A stretch of 64,000 nt of DNA from CAZDET01 sp964504335 (GCA_964504335.1 CAZDET010000010.1:1-64000), one strand, 5' to 3'; positions 51,118-60,753 are shown, counted from the first letter of the stretch. Notes: a model not told the origin generated them from the letters alone. Numbers and translations are program-made.

Positions 51118-52536
51118 ATGAAGCCAATTCTCTCCCTTGCGCTGTTTTTGCTGACCGGCTTGGCGTTGAATGCCCAGCAGGCCGGATTTCAGCTGGCCTA
51201 CGTCGATCGGTATAAAAACATCGCGATTCGCGAAATGGAACGCACCGGCATCCCCGCTAGCATTAAGCTGGCGCAGGGTATCCTCGAGTCGGACTCCGGG
51301 CGGAGCTACCTGGCCACCACGGCAAATAACCATTTCGGTATTAAGTGCGGCAGCCAGTGGATGGGCGAGCGGGTCTACCGAAAAGACGACGACTTCGACG
51401 ATAAAGGCCGGCTCATTGAGAGTTGCTTTCGGCGCTACCAAAATCCCGATGCCTCTTACGTCGCACACAGCGAGTTTTTGCTCGATCCCAAGAAGACGTT
51501 CCGCTACGGATTCCTCTTTCGGTTGCCGCCCACCGACTACAAAAAGTGGGCAAAGGGGCTTAAGCAGGCTGGCTACGCGACCAACCCGCGCTACCCGGAC
51601 TTGCTGATCGATCTGATCGAGCGCTACGATTTGAACCGCTACGACCGCGAGCCTACGCAGGGCCCCAAGATCCCGGATTTCAATCCGGTGCCTCCCGTAG
51701 TGACAACGGAGCCAACTCGGGAAACTCGGGAAACTCGGGTGACCGCCGGTGTATACCGCGCCAACGACGTCAAGTATTTCCAGCCCGACGGTGGAATGAC
51801 GCTGGAAGAAATCGCCAAGATCGTCGATGTGTCGGTACGGCGATTGATCGACTACAACGAATATCCCGACCGCCGCGATGGCGCGCTCGCTCCTTCTGAG
51901 CGCGTCTACATTCAACCCAAGCGGTCGAACTACCGGGGGAAAGAAAAATACCACGCTGTACGGGAGGGCGAGACCCTCTTCGAAATCAGTCAGCGTTACG
52001 GCATCCGTCTCGATAAATTGCGCAGCCGCAACCGGGTTCCCGAAGGATTGGAGCCTGCAGTGGGGTCGCTCGTGAAATTACGCGGAGGAAAGTTGAGCGC
52101 ACCCCTCCCCACCCGCTCCAACCGACCCATCAAACAGCCGCAGGTTACTCCGCCGGTGAAGGAGGAGCCGAAACGGGATACCAGCGTGCGCCTGGATATG
52201 GACGAATCCGACCCGATCGATATTTTCGTGCCTTCCCGTCCGCCGGTTTCAACGCCACCGCCACCACCGCCGCCGCCGGTTCGACCCCAAACGCCGCCTT
52301 CTACGCAAGGAAAGGTCATTCCCTCCGGAGCGCCCACGAAGGTCGAGCCCTCCCCAACAACTCCCCCGGCACCGGCGACGGGTCAGAATATCCGGTATCA
52401 TGTGGTCGAAGCCGGAGACACCCTCTACAATATCAGCCGGCGCTACAATATTTCGGTTGAAGAACTGCGTCAGCTCAACCAGTTGAGTGGGAACATCATT
52501 AACATCGGGCAGCGCCTGCGGGTGAGTAAGGAATGA
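51118..52536 (+). CDS. Glucosaminidase (FlgJ-like) with LysM modules
   Basis: 472 residues. Signal peptide (1-20). Residues 24-180 are a glucosaminidase domain with the catalytic Glu in AQGILESDSGRS and the YKDDDFDDKGRL-type loop. C-terminally there are three LysM or LysM-like units: a degenerate one (MTLEEIAKIVDVSVRRLI), KYHAVREGETLFEISQRYGI and IRYHVVEAGDTLYNISRRYNI. Between the last two is a Pro-rich linker (PPPPPPPP). It binds and cleaves peptidoglycan. ATGA overlap joins it to the next gene, so the operon is translationally coupled. Confidence 0.9.
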   Translation: MKPILSLALFLLTGLALNAQQAGFQLAYVDRYKNIAIREMERTGIPASIKLAQGILESDSGRSYLATTANNHFGIKCGSQWMGERVYRKDDDFDDKGRLIESCFRRYQNPDASYVAHSEFLLDPKKTFRYGFLFRLPPTDYKKWAKGLKQAGYATNPRYPDLLIDLIERYDLNRYDREPTQGPKIPDFNPVPPVVTTEPTRETRETRVTAGVYRANDVKYFQPDGGMTLEEIAKIVDVSVRRLIDYNEYPDRRDGALAPSERVYIQPKRSNYRGKEKYHAVREGETLFEISQRYGIRLDKLRSRNRVPEGLEPAVGSLVKLRGGKLSAPLPTRSNRPIKQPQVTPPVKEEPKRDTSVRLDMDESDPIDIFVPSRPPVSTPPPPPPPPVRPQTPPSTQGKVIPSGAPTKVEPSPTTPPAPATGQNIRYHVVEAGDTLYNISRRYNISVEELRQLNQLSGNIINIGQRLRVSKE

Positions 52537-53549
52537 TGCGGCGATGGTATCTATTGGCGGTCTTGGCCGGCTGTGTGTGCGCGTGCACCCGGCCGAGCCC
52601 GCCTCCGGAAGCGGCGTTTTACCACTGGACCACCAGCTTTCAGCCCGACTCGGTTGCACTCGGATATTTGCATGCCCTCGATTGCCGGTATTTGTACGTA
52701 AGGGCCTTCGATATCGACTGGGATGCCGAACTTCAGATGCCCGTTCCACTTGCCACCCTGGTGGGGCGGCCCGATTCGGTGCTCGACTCTATCGCCCTCA
52801 TTCCCACCGTTTTTATTACCAATCGTACCTTTCAGGCCAAGGAGCTCGACACCGAAAAGTTGGCCCAACGCACGGTCCGTCGCATTGGGGAGCTGTTTGC
52901 GCTCGATCGCCTAACGGAAATTCAGATCGATTGCGACTGGAGCGGCTCCACGCGGCAGCACTACTTCCGCTATTTGGATCAGTTGCGCGACTACTTACCG
53001 CCATCCTGTGCTTTGAGTGCCACGGTTCGGCTCCACCAGTTGCGGTATCCCCGGCAAACAGGGGTGCCTCCCGTTGATCGGGGTATGCTTATGTTTTACA
53101 ACATGGGAGAGGTTTCCTCGCCGGAGGAGCCCAATTCTATTCTAAATCTGACTACCGCCCAGCCTTATCTCGAGGGGGCGACGTATCCAAAACCGCTGGA
53201 TCTGGCGCTTCCGTTGTTCCGTTGGGGAGTCCTGTTTCGCGAGGGGCAGATGATTCGACTGATCAATGGCCTGGATCGATCCGATTTGGCAGATACCAGC
53301 CGCTTTACAGCCGTGGGGGGGCATCAATTTAGGGTGCATAAATCTACCTACCTGCAAGGTTATTATCTTTACCGGGATGATCAAATCCGGCTTGAATCGG
53401 TCGAAGCCGCCAGTTTGCGGGAGGCGGTCGCCATGCTGCGTCCTTATCCCTGGCCCGCCGGCTGGCGGTTGAGTTTTTACCACCTTGATTCGAGCCTTTT
53501 GCAAGCCTACGACTATGCGCAGCTTCAAGCTTTGGTGGCCTCTTTTTAG
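52533..53549 (+). CDS. Lipoprotein with possible TIM-barrel (DUF3142-like) domain
   Basis: 338 residues. Lipobox CVCAC at about residue 18, preceded by LLAVLAG. The body includes IQIDCDWSGSTRQHYFRYLDQLRDYLP and LSATVRLHQLRYPRQ, which resemble DUF3142-type (beta/alpha)8 proteins with an acidic motif at the end of a strand. Whether it is an enzyme is unknown. The start overlaps the glucosaminidase stop by ATGA and the next gene overlaps its end by 35 bases. Confidence 0.65.
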   Translation: MMRRWYLLAVLAGCVCACTRPSPPPEAAFYHWTTSFQPDSVALGYLHALDCRYLYVRAFDIDWDAELQMPVPLATLVGRPDSVLDSIALIPTVFITNRTFQAKELDTEKLAQRTVRRIGELFALDRLTEIQIDCDWSGSTRQHYFRYLDQLRDYLPPSCALSATVRLHQLRYPRQTGVPPVDRGMLMFYNMGEVSSPEEPNSILNLTTAQPYLEGATYPKPLDLALPLFRWGVLFREGQMIRLINGLDRSDLADTSRFTAVGGHQFRVHKSTYLQGYYLYRDDQIRLESVEAASLREAVAMLRPYPWPAGWRLSFYHLDSSLLQAYDYAQLQALVASF

Positions 53550-55818
53550 TGGATGGTTAGTACTGACCTTTTGCCTGCTTTTACCCCAATCCACTGCTGG
53601 GGATTGCGATCCACGGCGATACACCTACCATTTTATTGATCCCGTGATCGTGGGTCAGTCGACCAGCATCGTGCCCTTTTTTTTGCGGTTTGAGGATCTT
53701 TACGAAGACTATTTTCGGGAGCCGGGTGCCGTACAGCAGCAATCCAATATTCAGGAATGGTACGATCGTTTCTGCGGACTGGCCAAGGCCGCCGATATTC
53801 AATACATCGTATACGATGCGACCATTGGCCAGTTGGAAAACCTCGAACGGCTGATTGTGTACTCCAAGTCGCCGCTGCGCGATCTCGGTGGGCGGATGGC
53901 CCAGAATTCGTTTGCCCGCCACCTGGTGCGGCACGAATGTTTGGAAACGATCCGGTATCTGATGTATGCCAAGCGCTGCGAACCGTACGTTATCAGGCAA
54001 AACCCCTGGGATCGGCGCCCCCAGGCGGAACGGGTCATGCGCAACTTGCTGACCGACGGGCAACGGGCTTTCGATCAGACCGAGTCGTTTTACATCCGGC
54101 TGCGCTATGCTTATCAATTGATTCGCCTGGCACATTATCTGAAAGACTACGATCAGGTGCTTTTTCTGTATCAGGATTTACTTCCCAAAATCGACGCCGA
54201 TCCAAGCATTGTAGATTGGTGGATCGAGGGGCACCGCGCCGGTGCGCTGATGGCGCTCGGACAGTCCGTACAGGCCAACTACCTCTACAGCCGAATATTT
54301 GAGAACAGCCCCGCCAAGCGGGAAAGTGCCTGGCGCAGTTTCCGCGTAGAAACGGATGAAGAATGGGAAGAATGCCTGCTGCTGTGCAAAAATGACCACG
54401 AACGGGCAGTAATGCATCTCCTGCGTGCGCAGGAGGTGGATACCCGATTGCTGGAGGAAATGCGCGCCATTTACAACCTGGATCCGCAGGAGAAAGCCCT
54501 GGAAATCCTGCTGGTCCGCGAGGTGCAGCAACTGGAGGCCGACCTGCTGGGCCTCGAATCCAATCCCGCCCGGCGCACCAATCGGGTCTATCACGACGTA
54601 CCGCGCCCCGGAGCCGCGCAACGAATCGTCGATTTGCAGGCCTTTGCTCGCGAGGTTTTGCAGGAAGGCCTGGTCGCGCGGCCCGAGCTGTGGCAGTTGG
54701 CCCTCGGATACCTCGAAACCATTGCCGGCGATTATTACTACGCCAAGCAAACGTTCGAAGAAGTCCGTACCGAAATCAACAACGATACCCTGGAGCAGCA
54801 GTTGGCGGTGTTTGATGTCGTGTTAGAGATTCTTTCCCTCGATTCCGTGTCTACCGGAGCGGAGCGGCGCTTTTTCAGTCTTACCCGTCAGGAGCGCCTG
54901 CTGGATCGCTATCCGGATATCGACAACCTCCTGCGCGATCAGTTGGTGCAAATCTACGACCGCAGCGGAGCGGACGGCAAGGCGTTTTTGTTGCGGCACG
55001 ACTTCGACCTGCTCAAGCCCAACTTGCAAATCGAACTTATCAATGAGCTCCTCGTATTGGCCGAAAACGATCTGCGCACCCGCTTCGAAGACGATCTGAT
55101 TGATAAAATCGGCAGCTCGCAGCAGGATGCCATCAACCGGCTACTCGACCTGAAGGCCACCTACTACCTGGCGGAAATGGATATCAATGCCGCCTACTCG
55201 AACTTCCGGCAAATACCACGGGAAAATTGGAACGACTTCGGCTTGTACAGCCCCTACATTCAGCGGTTGAACGATTGTGTGCACTGCCCCATCCCCAGCT
55301 CGGCCGAACGACTCAACAAGGGAGAAATGATCGAGGACATCGTCGGCCTGGAAGAGCAAGTACTGATCGAATCCAGTCGCGAGCTGTCGGCTCAGCTATT
55401 TTTTCAGCTCGGTCTGGCTTATTACAACCTCTCTTACTTCGGGCCAAACTGGCGGGGAGCCGATTATTTCCGCAGCGGTACCAGCGCGCAGCGCGTACTG
55501 CGCAATCGGGGCCGGGAAGAATTCGACTATCCGGGGTTTCCGAATGGCAATCGGGAAGTATTCGATTGTAGTAAGGCTCGGTTTTATTTTGAGCGTGCGC
55601 GTGCGCTGTCTTCGGATCCCGAGGTTTCGGCGCGAGCGGCCTTCTGGGCAGCCAAGTGCGAGCGCAACGAATGGTATACCGATGGGCCGGCCAATGTCGA
55701 CCCGTCGTACATCAACTTCCAGCTACTGGCTTCGAACTACGCCGATACCGATTTCTACCAGCGCGCCATCCAGGAGTGTTCTTACTTCAGAGCCTTCGTC
55801 CGCCGACGGTACGAGTGA
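53515..55818 (+). CDS. Large secreted helical-repeat protein, unknown
   Basis: 767 residues from the ATG at 53515, inside the end of the preceding gene; an in-frame TTG at 53485 is less likely because it would put 10 extra residues before the signal peptide. The signal peptide is FSGWLVLTFCLLLPQSTAG. The remaining 730 residues are helical, with TPR-like pairs (LIRLAHYLKDYDQVLFLYQDL, LWQLALGYLETIAGDYYYAKQTFEEV) and end in a cysteine-containing tail (AAKCERNEWYTDG). I cannot name the family. The overlap and tight arrangement suggest a role with the glucosaminidase in envelope building. Confidence 0.75.
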   Translation: MRSFKLWWPLFSGWLVLTFCLLLPQSTAGDCDPRRYTYHFIDPVIVGQSTSIVPFFLRFEDLYEDYFREPGAVQQQSNIQEWYDRFCGLAKAADIQYIVYDATIGQLENLERLIVYSKSPLRDLGGRMAQNSFARHLVRHECLETIRYLMYAKRCEPYVIRQNPWDRRPQAERVMRNLLTDGQRAFDQTESFYIRLRYAYQLIRLAHYLKDYDQVLFLYQDLLPKIDADPSIVDWWIEGHRAGALMALGQSVQANYLYSRIFENSPAKRESAWRSFRVETDEEWEECLLLCKNDHERAVMHLLRAQEVDTRLLEEMRAIYNLDPQEKALEILLVREVQQLEADLLGLESNPARRTNRVYHDVPRPGAAQRIVDLQAFAREVLQEGLVARPELWQLALGYLETIAGDYYYAKQTFEEVRTEINNDTLEQQLAVFDVVLEILSLDSVSTGAERRFFSLTRQERLLDRYPDIDNLLRDQLVQIYDRSGADGKAFLLRHDFDLLKPNLQIELINELLVLAENDLRTRFEDDLIDKIGSSQQDAINRLLDLKATYYLAEMDINAAYSNFRQIPRENWNDFGLYSPYIQRLNDCVHCPIPSSAERLNKGEMIEDIVGLEEQVLIESSRELSAQLFFQLGLAYYNLSYFGPNWRGADYFRSGTSAQRVLRNRGREEFDYPGFPNGNREVFDCSKARFYFERARALSSDPEVSARAAFWAAKCERNEWYTDGPANVDPSYINFQLLASNYADTDFYQRAIQECSYFRAFVRRRYE

Positions 55819-55917
55819 GACTAGTAAAATGCCTCATTCGTAGAATTTATCCCCTTGGTGCGTGATCCGGGAAGGGGGCGATACGTTATTCCTACGTCGG
55901 GGTTTAAAAACAAATGC

Positions 55918-56598
55918 ATGGTAGTTCCTATTGGAGATGACCAGGTCCGCGGAGGGTATTTTCCCTTGTTCAGCTACGGCTTCCTGGTGCTGAATATTTT
56001 GGTGTTTCTGTACGAGATCAGCATGACGCCGGATGCGCTAGAGACCTTCTTCTTCACCTGGGGCTCGATCCCGGTGGAAGTGCTGAAGGGGGAGAATCTA
56101 CCGAGTTTATTCACGAGCATGTTTTTGCACGGTGGCTGGGCCCATCTGGTCGGCAACATGCTTTTTCTGTGGATATTTGCCGACAACATCGAGGCGACAA
56201 TCGGCAATGTCAATTTCCTGCTCTTCTATTTGTTGGGCGGGCTAGCCGCACACGCTGCCCACATCTACTTCAATGCGGAGAGCGTGGTGCCCACCGTCGG
56301 TGCTAGCGGGGCCATTGCCGCTGTGCTCGGCGCGTATCTGGTACTGTTTCCCACCAGCCGCATTCGCATCATCTTTTTCATCATTCCCCTGCGCATTACC
56401 GCCTGGATATTTTTGGGACTCTGGATTTACAACCAATGGATGGCGGGATCGGCTGCTCTGGAAGTATCCACCGCGCAAAGTGTCGGTATCGCCTACTGGG
56501 CGCATATCGGCGGCTTCTTCTTTGGAGTCGTTTCGGGGTTTTTTCTGCGCCTGCGCCATCGCCCGCGCTACGACCGGCAACCGTATACCCGCTATTGA
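55918..56598 (+). CDS. Rhomboid family intramembrane serine protease
   Basis: 226 residues from ATG 55918; upstream in-frame residues are not conserved-looking. Six membrane segments. Diagnostic motifs: HGGWAHLVGNMLFLWIF in TM2, the GASG nucleophile motif with Ser130 and the catalytic His196 in YWAHIGG. Rhomboids cut membrane-anchored proteins within the bilayer. The length equals the minimal bacterial form. A 99-base gap separates it from the helical-repeat gene. Confidence 0.92.
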   Translation: MVVPIGDDQVRGGYFPLFSYGFLVLNILVFLYEISMTPDALETFFFTWGSIPVEVLKGENLPSLFTSMFLHGGWAHLVGNMLFLWIFADNIEATIGNVNFLLFYLLGGLAAHAAHIYFNAESVVPTVGASGAIAAVLGAYLVLFPTSRIRIIFFIIPLRITAWIFLGLWIYNQWMAGSAALEVSTAQSVGIAYWAHIGGFFFGVVSGFFLRLRHRPRYDRQPYTRY

Positions 56599-56613
56599 TC
56601 GGGCCGTCGGTTT

Positions 56614-56643
56614 TTTGTAAAGTCGGAAAAATGATTACTTTTG
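56614..56643 (+). promoter_or_regulatory. Promoter TTTG-N18-TACTTTTG upstream of a 24-codon ORF
   Basis: TTTG (56614-56617) and TACTTTTG (56636-56643) match both halves of the Bacteroidota consensus, with 18-base spacing (expected 19-21). It is the most complete promoter match I found in the window. Transcription would start near 56650, about 20 bases before the ATG of the micro-ORF. Confidence 0.6.
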
Positions 56644-56668
56644 ACGCTCGATCAATTCAGTGTATATC

Positions 56669-56743
56669 ATGCAGCGTCAACTGATTATCGTGCTCCTGTG
56701 GATACTCTTCATTGCGTACACCGCCGTATCCATGAGTGCCTAA
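56669..56743 (+). CDS. Putative 24-residue membrane micropeptide
   Basis: ATG 56669 to TAA 56743 encodes MQRQLIIVLLWILFIAYTAV followed by SMSA. It has two positive/polar residues, then an unbroken hydrophobic helix of about 17 residues. The strongest promoter-like match in the window lies directly upstream. The 331-base gap 56599-56929 holds no other ORF that looks coding. No homologue is known to me. Chance is possible at this length. Confidence 0.4.
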   Translation: MQRQLIIVLLWILFIAYTAVSMSA

Positions 56744-56849
56744 TGCTAGGATGGCCCGCTCCCAACGCTCCTCACAAGCTCCCATCGAACAGTTGAATCT
56801 TCACACACACCTATCGCTAGAGCGGGAATGATTTTGCCATGAAATTGGC

Positions 56850-56857
56850 TAGTTTTG
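56850..56857 (+). promoter_or_regulatory. -7 box TAGTTTTG of pheS
   Basis: Full match to TAnnTTTG, 73-80 bases before the pheS ATG, leaving an untranslated leader of about 65 bases. A TTTG lies 13 bases upstream, too near for the normal -33. An inverted repeat CCCGCTC (56754-56760) / GAGCGGG (56820-56826) lies further upstream. Confidence 0.5.
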
Positions 56858-56929
56858 TCGCGCGTCGGTAAAGAGGCAACTTTTTCCGGACGATACAGTA
56901 TTGTTATCCAATAAACAGCGCAGGCAGAC

Positions 56930-57967
56930 ATGGCAAGCGAAGTATTCGACCGAGTAGAACAGCTTATCAGCGAAATTCAGGAAACCAGCCCTTCCAGCAT
57001 GGAGGAGCTGGAGCAATTTCGCATTCGGTACATGGGGTCCAAAAACATTCTGAAGCCGCTATTCGGGGCTATTCGGGAGGTGCCCGCAGAGCGAAAAGCC
57101 GAATACGGGCAATTGATCAATCGGGCGAAGCAAACGGCCGAGTCTAAATACGAATCGCTGCAGGTAGCGCTCGAATCGGCCGCAGTAACCGCCAAGGCAG
57201 CAGATATGGACCTATCGGCTCCTGCCGAGCCCGTCGAACTGGGAAGCCGCCACCCCATTTCCCTGACTATGCGTCGGATTGTGCGCATTTTCGAACGCAT
57301 CGGATTTGTCGTAGCGGAAGGCCCGGAAATCGAAGACGACTGGCACAACTTCACCGCCATGAATACGCCGGAAGATCATCCGGCGCGCGATATGCAGGAT
57401 ACTTACTACCTGCGCGACTCCACTACGATGCTACTGCGCACCCACACCTCGCCGGTGCAGGCGCGCGTGATGAAAAGCCAAGAGCCGCCCATTCGGGTCA
57501 TCGCGCCCGGGCGCGTGTACCGCAACGAGACCATTTCGGCTCGTTCCCACGCTCAGTTCCATCAGGTGGAAGGCCTGTTCATCGCGGAGGGCGTCAGTTT
57601 TGCCGACATGAAGCAGACGTTGCTCTACTTCGCTCGGGAAATGTACGGCCCGGATACGGAAATCCGACTGCGCCCCAGCTACTTCCCCTTTACCGAGCCC
57701 AGCGCGGAAATGGACATCTGGTGGGGCCTTGAAACAGAGCACGATCACCGCATTACCAAAGGCACTGGCTGGCTGGAAATTCTGGGCTGCGGCATGGTTG
57801 ATCCGGCCGTCCTGCAAAACTGCGGCCTCGATCCGGAACGCTACTCCGGCTACGCCTTCGGCATGGGGATCGAGCGGCAGGCCATGCTGCTCTACGGCAT
57901 CACCGATATCCGCCTTCTTTTCGAAAACGACATTCGCTTCCTGCGCCAATTCAAATCGGTGCTGTAA
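56930..57967 (+). CDS. pheS: Phenylalanyl-tRNA synthetase alpha subunit
   Basis: 345 residues. The N-terminal coiled coil (EELEQFRIRYMGSKN) is followed by the class II core: GPEIEDDWHNFTAMNTPEDHPARDMQDTYYL (motif 1 region), RVYRNETISARSHAQFHQ (motif 2) and FGMGIERQAML (motif 3). It charges tRNA-Phe together with PheT, which is not in the window. Length is normal. The stop codon overlaps the hisS start by one base (TAATG), so they are translationally coupled. Confidence 0.97.
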   Translation: MASEVFDRVEQLISEIQETSPSSMEELEQFRIRYMGSKNILKPLFGAIREVPAERKAEYGQLINRAKQTAESKYESLQVALESAAVTAKAADMDLSAPAEPVELGSRHPISLTMRRIVRIFERIGFVVAEGPEIEDDWHNFTAMNTPEDHPARDMQDTYYLRDSTTMLLRTHTSPVQARVMKSQEPPIRVIAPGRVYRNETISARSHAQFHQVEGLFIAEGVSFADMKQTLLYFAREMYGPDTEIRLRPSYFPFTEPSAEMDIWWGLETEHDHRITKGTGWLEILGCGMVDPAVLQNCGLDPERYSGYAFGMGIERQAMLLYGITDIRLLFENDIRFLRQFKSVL

Positions 57968-59322
57968 TGAAACCAAGTATCCCCAAGGGGACCCGCGACT
58001 TCTTGCCGGCGCAAGTAGTTCGCCGGCAGTATATTTTCGATACCATCGAGCGTACCTTCCAAAAGTACGGCTACCAGGCAATCGAAACCCCCACCTTAGA
58101 AAATCTGGAAACGCTCACCGGCAAGTACGGCGAGGAGGGCGACCGCCTGCTCTTCAAAGTATTGAACAACGGTGATTATCTGCAAAAGGCCGACCAGGAG
58201 GCCCTCGCCAATCGCGATTCGCAGGCGCTGGCACCTTCCATTGCCAAGCGGGGCCTGCGCTACGACCTGACGGTGCCCTTTGCCCGCTACGTCGTGATGT
58301 ACCAGAGTGAACTGCCCTTTCCCTTCAAGCGCTACGCCATCCAACCCGTGTGGCGGGGCGACCGGCCGCAGAAAGGCCGCTACCAGGAGTTTTATCAGTG
58401 CGACGCGGATGTAGTCGGCTCGGATGCTCTCGTATACGAGGCGGAATTGACCCAGCTCTTCGACGAAGTGTTCCGTCGGCTCGGTATTCGGGTCGTAATT
58501 CGGATCAATAACCGCAAGGTGCTGGCCGGTATCGCGGAAGTGGCCGGCATCCAGGATCAGTTCACCGATATGACGGTCGCTATCGACAAGCTCGATAAAA
58601 TTGGGCAGGAAGGAGTGCGCAAAGAACTGGCAAAGCGCGGTATTCCCGATACAGCCCTGGAAACGATCGAACGCATTCTGGCCGTTCAAAGCCTTTCGGA
58701 TCTGCGGCCACTGCTGAGCGAAAGCGAAGTGGGGCGGCAAGGAATCGAAGAAATTGAACGGGTATTCCGGTACCTGAGTGACGGTGAGCTGACCAATCAA
58801 ATCGCATTTGACGTGACCCTCGCCCGGGGGCTGAATTACTATACGGGCTGCATTTTTGAGGTGGTAGCTGACACCAACGCCTATCCCGACCTCGTGATGG
58901 GAAGTATCGGTGGGGGCGGCCGCTACGACGATCTCACCGGGGTGTTCGGGCTCTCCGGCACCTCCGGTGTAGGTATTAGCTTCGGGGCGGAGCGCATTTA
59001 TGACGTTCTGGACGAGTTGGAGCTATTTCCTGCCGACAGCCCGGCAGCGCTCCGCGTGCTGCTGATTGCCTTCGATGAAGAAAGCCATGACTACGCCTTC
59101 CGGCAATTGACAAGCTTGCGCGCCGCCGGGATCCATGCAGATCTGTATCCGGAGCCGGCCAAGCTGAAAAAGCAAATGAAGTACGCCAACCAGCGGGGTG
59201 TCCCCTACGTGATCCTAATCGGCGACGATGAGGTCCGGAGCGATCAGCTTACCTTGAAAAACATGAAGTCGGGGGAGCAACTATCGTTGCCATTGGCAGA
59301 TATTATCGAGCGCCTGAAGTAA
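57967..59322 (+). CDS. hisS: Histidyl-tRNA synthetase
   Basis: 451 residues. Class II motifs: KGTRDFLPAQ at the N-terminus, the histidine-binding LTVPFARYV and RGDRPQKGRYQEFYQCD (motif 2), the histidyl-specific ARGLNYYTGCIFEV, GGGGRYDDL and motif 3 GISFGAERI. A C-terminal anticodon-binding domain follows (LRVLLIAFDEE...). It charges tRNA-His in the cytosol. It is coupled to pheS by a one-base overlap and is 12 bases from gatA. Confidence 0.97.
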   Translation: MKPSIPKGTRDFLPAQVVRRQYIFDTIERTFQKYGYQAIETPTLENLETLTGKYGEEGDRLLFKVLNNGDYLQKADQEALANRDSQALAPSIAKRGLRYDLTVPFARYVVMYQSELPFPFKRYAIQPVWRGDRPQKGRYQEFYQCDADVVGSDALVYEAELTQLFDEVFRRLGIRVVIRINNRKVLAGIAEVAGIQDQFTDMTVAIDKLDKIGQEGVRKELAKRGIPDTALETIERILAVQSLSDLRPLLSESEVGRQGIEEIERVFRYLSDGELTNQIAFDVTLARGLNYYTGCIFEVVADTNAYPDLVMGSIGGGGRYDDLTGVFGLSGTSGVGISFGAERIYDVLDELELFPADSPAALRVLLIAFDEESHDYAFRQLTSLRAAGIHADLYPEPAKLKKQMKYANQRGVPYVILIGDDEVRSDQLTLKNMKSGEQLSLPLADIIERLK

Positions 59323-59334
59323 AGAGCTTCCCAA

Positions 59335-60753
59335 ATGCAACAATACGGATCGCTGGAGGCCATTCAGCAAGCAATCAGGCAGGGACAGCTATCGAGCTCC
59401 CAGCTGGTCGATCATTATCTGGTGCGCGCACAAGCGGCCCAGCCCTACAATTGCTACGTCGAGGTGTTTGCCGAAGCCGCTCGCCGGCGGGCGGCCGAGC
59501 AAGATGCCAAACGGACGGACGGCCAGTTGCTAGGCCCCCTCGATGGCTGCGTCCTGTCGGTCAAGGACAATATTTGCATCGCCGAACAGGAAGTAACGGC
59601 CGGGTCCAAAATCCTCGAAGGGTTTCGGTCCCTCTTTACGGCTACGGCTATCGAACGCCTGCTCGAAGCCGGAGCGATTCTCATCGGCCGCACGAACTGC
59701 GATGAGTTTGGCATGGGGTCCACTAATGAATACTCCACCTACGGCCCCACGCGAAACGGGGTTGCCCAAGATCATATTCCCGGTGGTTCCTCCGGAGGGG
59801 CCGCCGTCAGCGTGCAGCTCGATACTTGCCTGCTCGCGGTGGGGAGCGATACCGGCGGATCAATTCGTCAGCCGGCCTCCTTTTGCGGTCTCTACGGCCT
59901 GAAGCCGACCTACGGGCGGATTAGCCGGTACGGCCTCATCGCCTATGCTTCCAGCTTCGATCAAATTGGCCTGATCGGGCGGCATCCCGCCGATTTGGAC
60001 ACGGCACTTCGCATCATGGCCGGGCCGGATGGCTACGATGCAACGGCATTGCCCGATGCGCTCCAACCATTTGCGCTACCCGATTCGGCACGGATCGCCT
60101 ACTTTCCCGAGGCGCTCGAACATCCGCAGTTAGATCCAGCTATAGCGGCCGCCTGCCGCCGGCAACTCGCCCACTGGCAGACTGAGGGCTATACTATATT
60201 GCCCGTCGAATTTGATCTGCTGGAGTACATCGTCCCAACCTACTACGTGCTGACCACCGCGGAAGCCTCCTCCAATCTGGCGCGCTACGACGGGTTGCGG
60301 TACGGCTACCGCAGCAAGCAGGCCTCCGATTTGCAAGACACGTACGAACTGAGCCGTACAGAAGGCTTCGGTCCGGAAGTCAAGCGGCGCATTCTTCTGG
60401 GGACGTTCGTGCTGAGTTCGGGATACTACGATGCTTACTACGGGCGGGCGCAGCGCGTCCGTCGGTTGTTGCGCGATCGAATACAGCAGGTATTTGAAGC
60501 CGCCGATTTATTGTTGCTTCCCGTGAGCCCCACCGCCGCCTGGAAAATTGGAGCGAGTGGCCACGATCCCGTAGCGACTTACCTCGCGGATATTTTCACG
60601 GTACTGGCCAATCTGGTCGGCAACCCCGCGCTGGCCATTCCAGCCGGTCGGCATCCGGATAGTCAGTTACCAATCGGTTATCAGTTGCTGGCTCCAGAGA
60701 AACGGGAGGATTGGCTGTTGGGGTTTGCTAATGAACTGCTGCCGAGCCGGTAA
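59335..60753 (+). CDS. gatA: Aspartyl/glutamyl-tRNA amidotransferase subunit A
   Basis: 472 residues. Amidase-signature family with its catalytic triad: Lys in SVKDNIC, cis-Ser/Ser in GGSSGGAAVS and SDTGGSIRQPA. GatA hydrolyses glutamine and, with GatB and GatC, converts Glu-tRNA-Gln (and Asp-tRNA-Asn) to the amide form. The close match GLKPTYGRISRYGLIAYASS distinguishes it from other amidases. The pheS-hisS-gatA order forms a translation operon; gatB and gatC are not in the window. Confidence 0.95.
   Translation: MQQYGSLEAIQQAIRQGQLSSSQLVDHYLVRAQAAQPYNCYVEVFAEAARRRAAEQDAKRTDGQLLGPLDGCVLSVKDNICIAEQEVTAGSKILEGFRSLFTATAIERLLEAGAILIGRTNCDEFGMGSTNEYSTYGPTRNGVAQDHIPGGSSGGAAVSVQLDTCLLAVGSDTGGSIRQPASFCGLYGLKPTYGRISRYGLIAYASSFDQIGLIGRHPADLDTALRIMAGPDGYDATALPDALQPFALPDSARIAYFPEALEHPQLDPAIAAACRRQLAHWQTEGYTILPVEFDLLEYIVPTYYVLTTAEASSNLARYDGLRYGYRSKQASDLQDTYELSRTEGFGPEVKRRILLGTFVLSSGYYDAYYGRAQRVRRLLRDRIQQVFEAADLLLLPVSPTAAWKIGASGHDPVATYLADIFTVLANLVGNPALAIPAGRHPDSQLPIGYQLLAPEKREDWLLGFANELLPSR

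Noticed and set aside
52247..52290. CCACCACCG-type tandem repeats
   Set aside because: They encode the proline-rich linker of the glucosaminidase-LysM protein; not a CRISPR or a mobile repeat.
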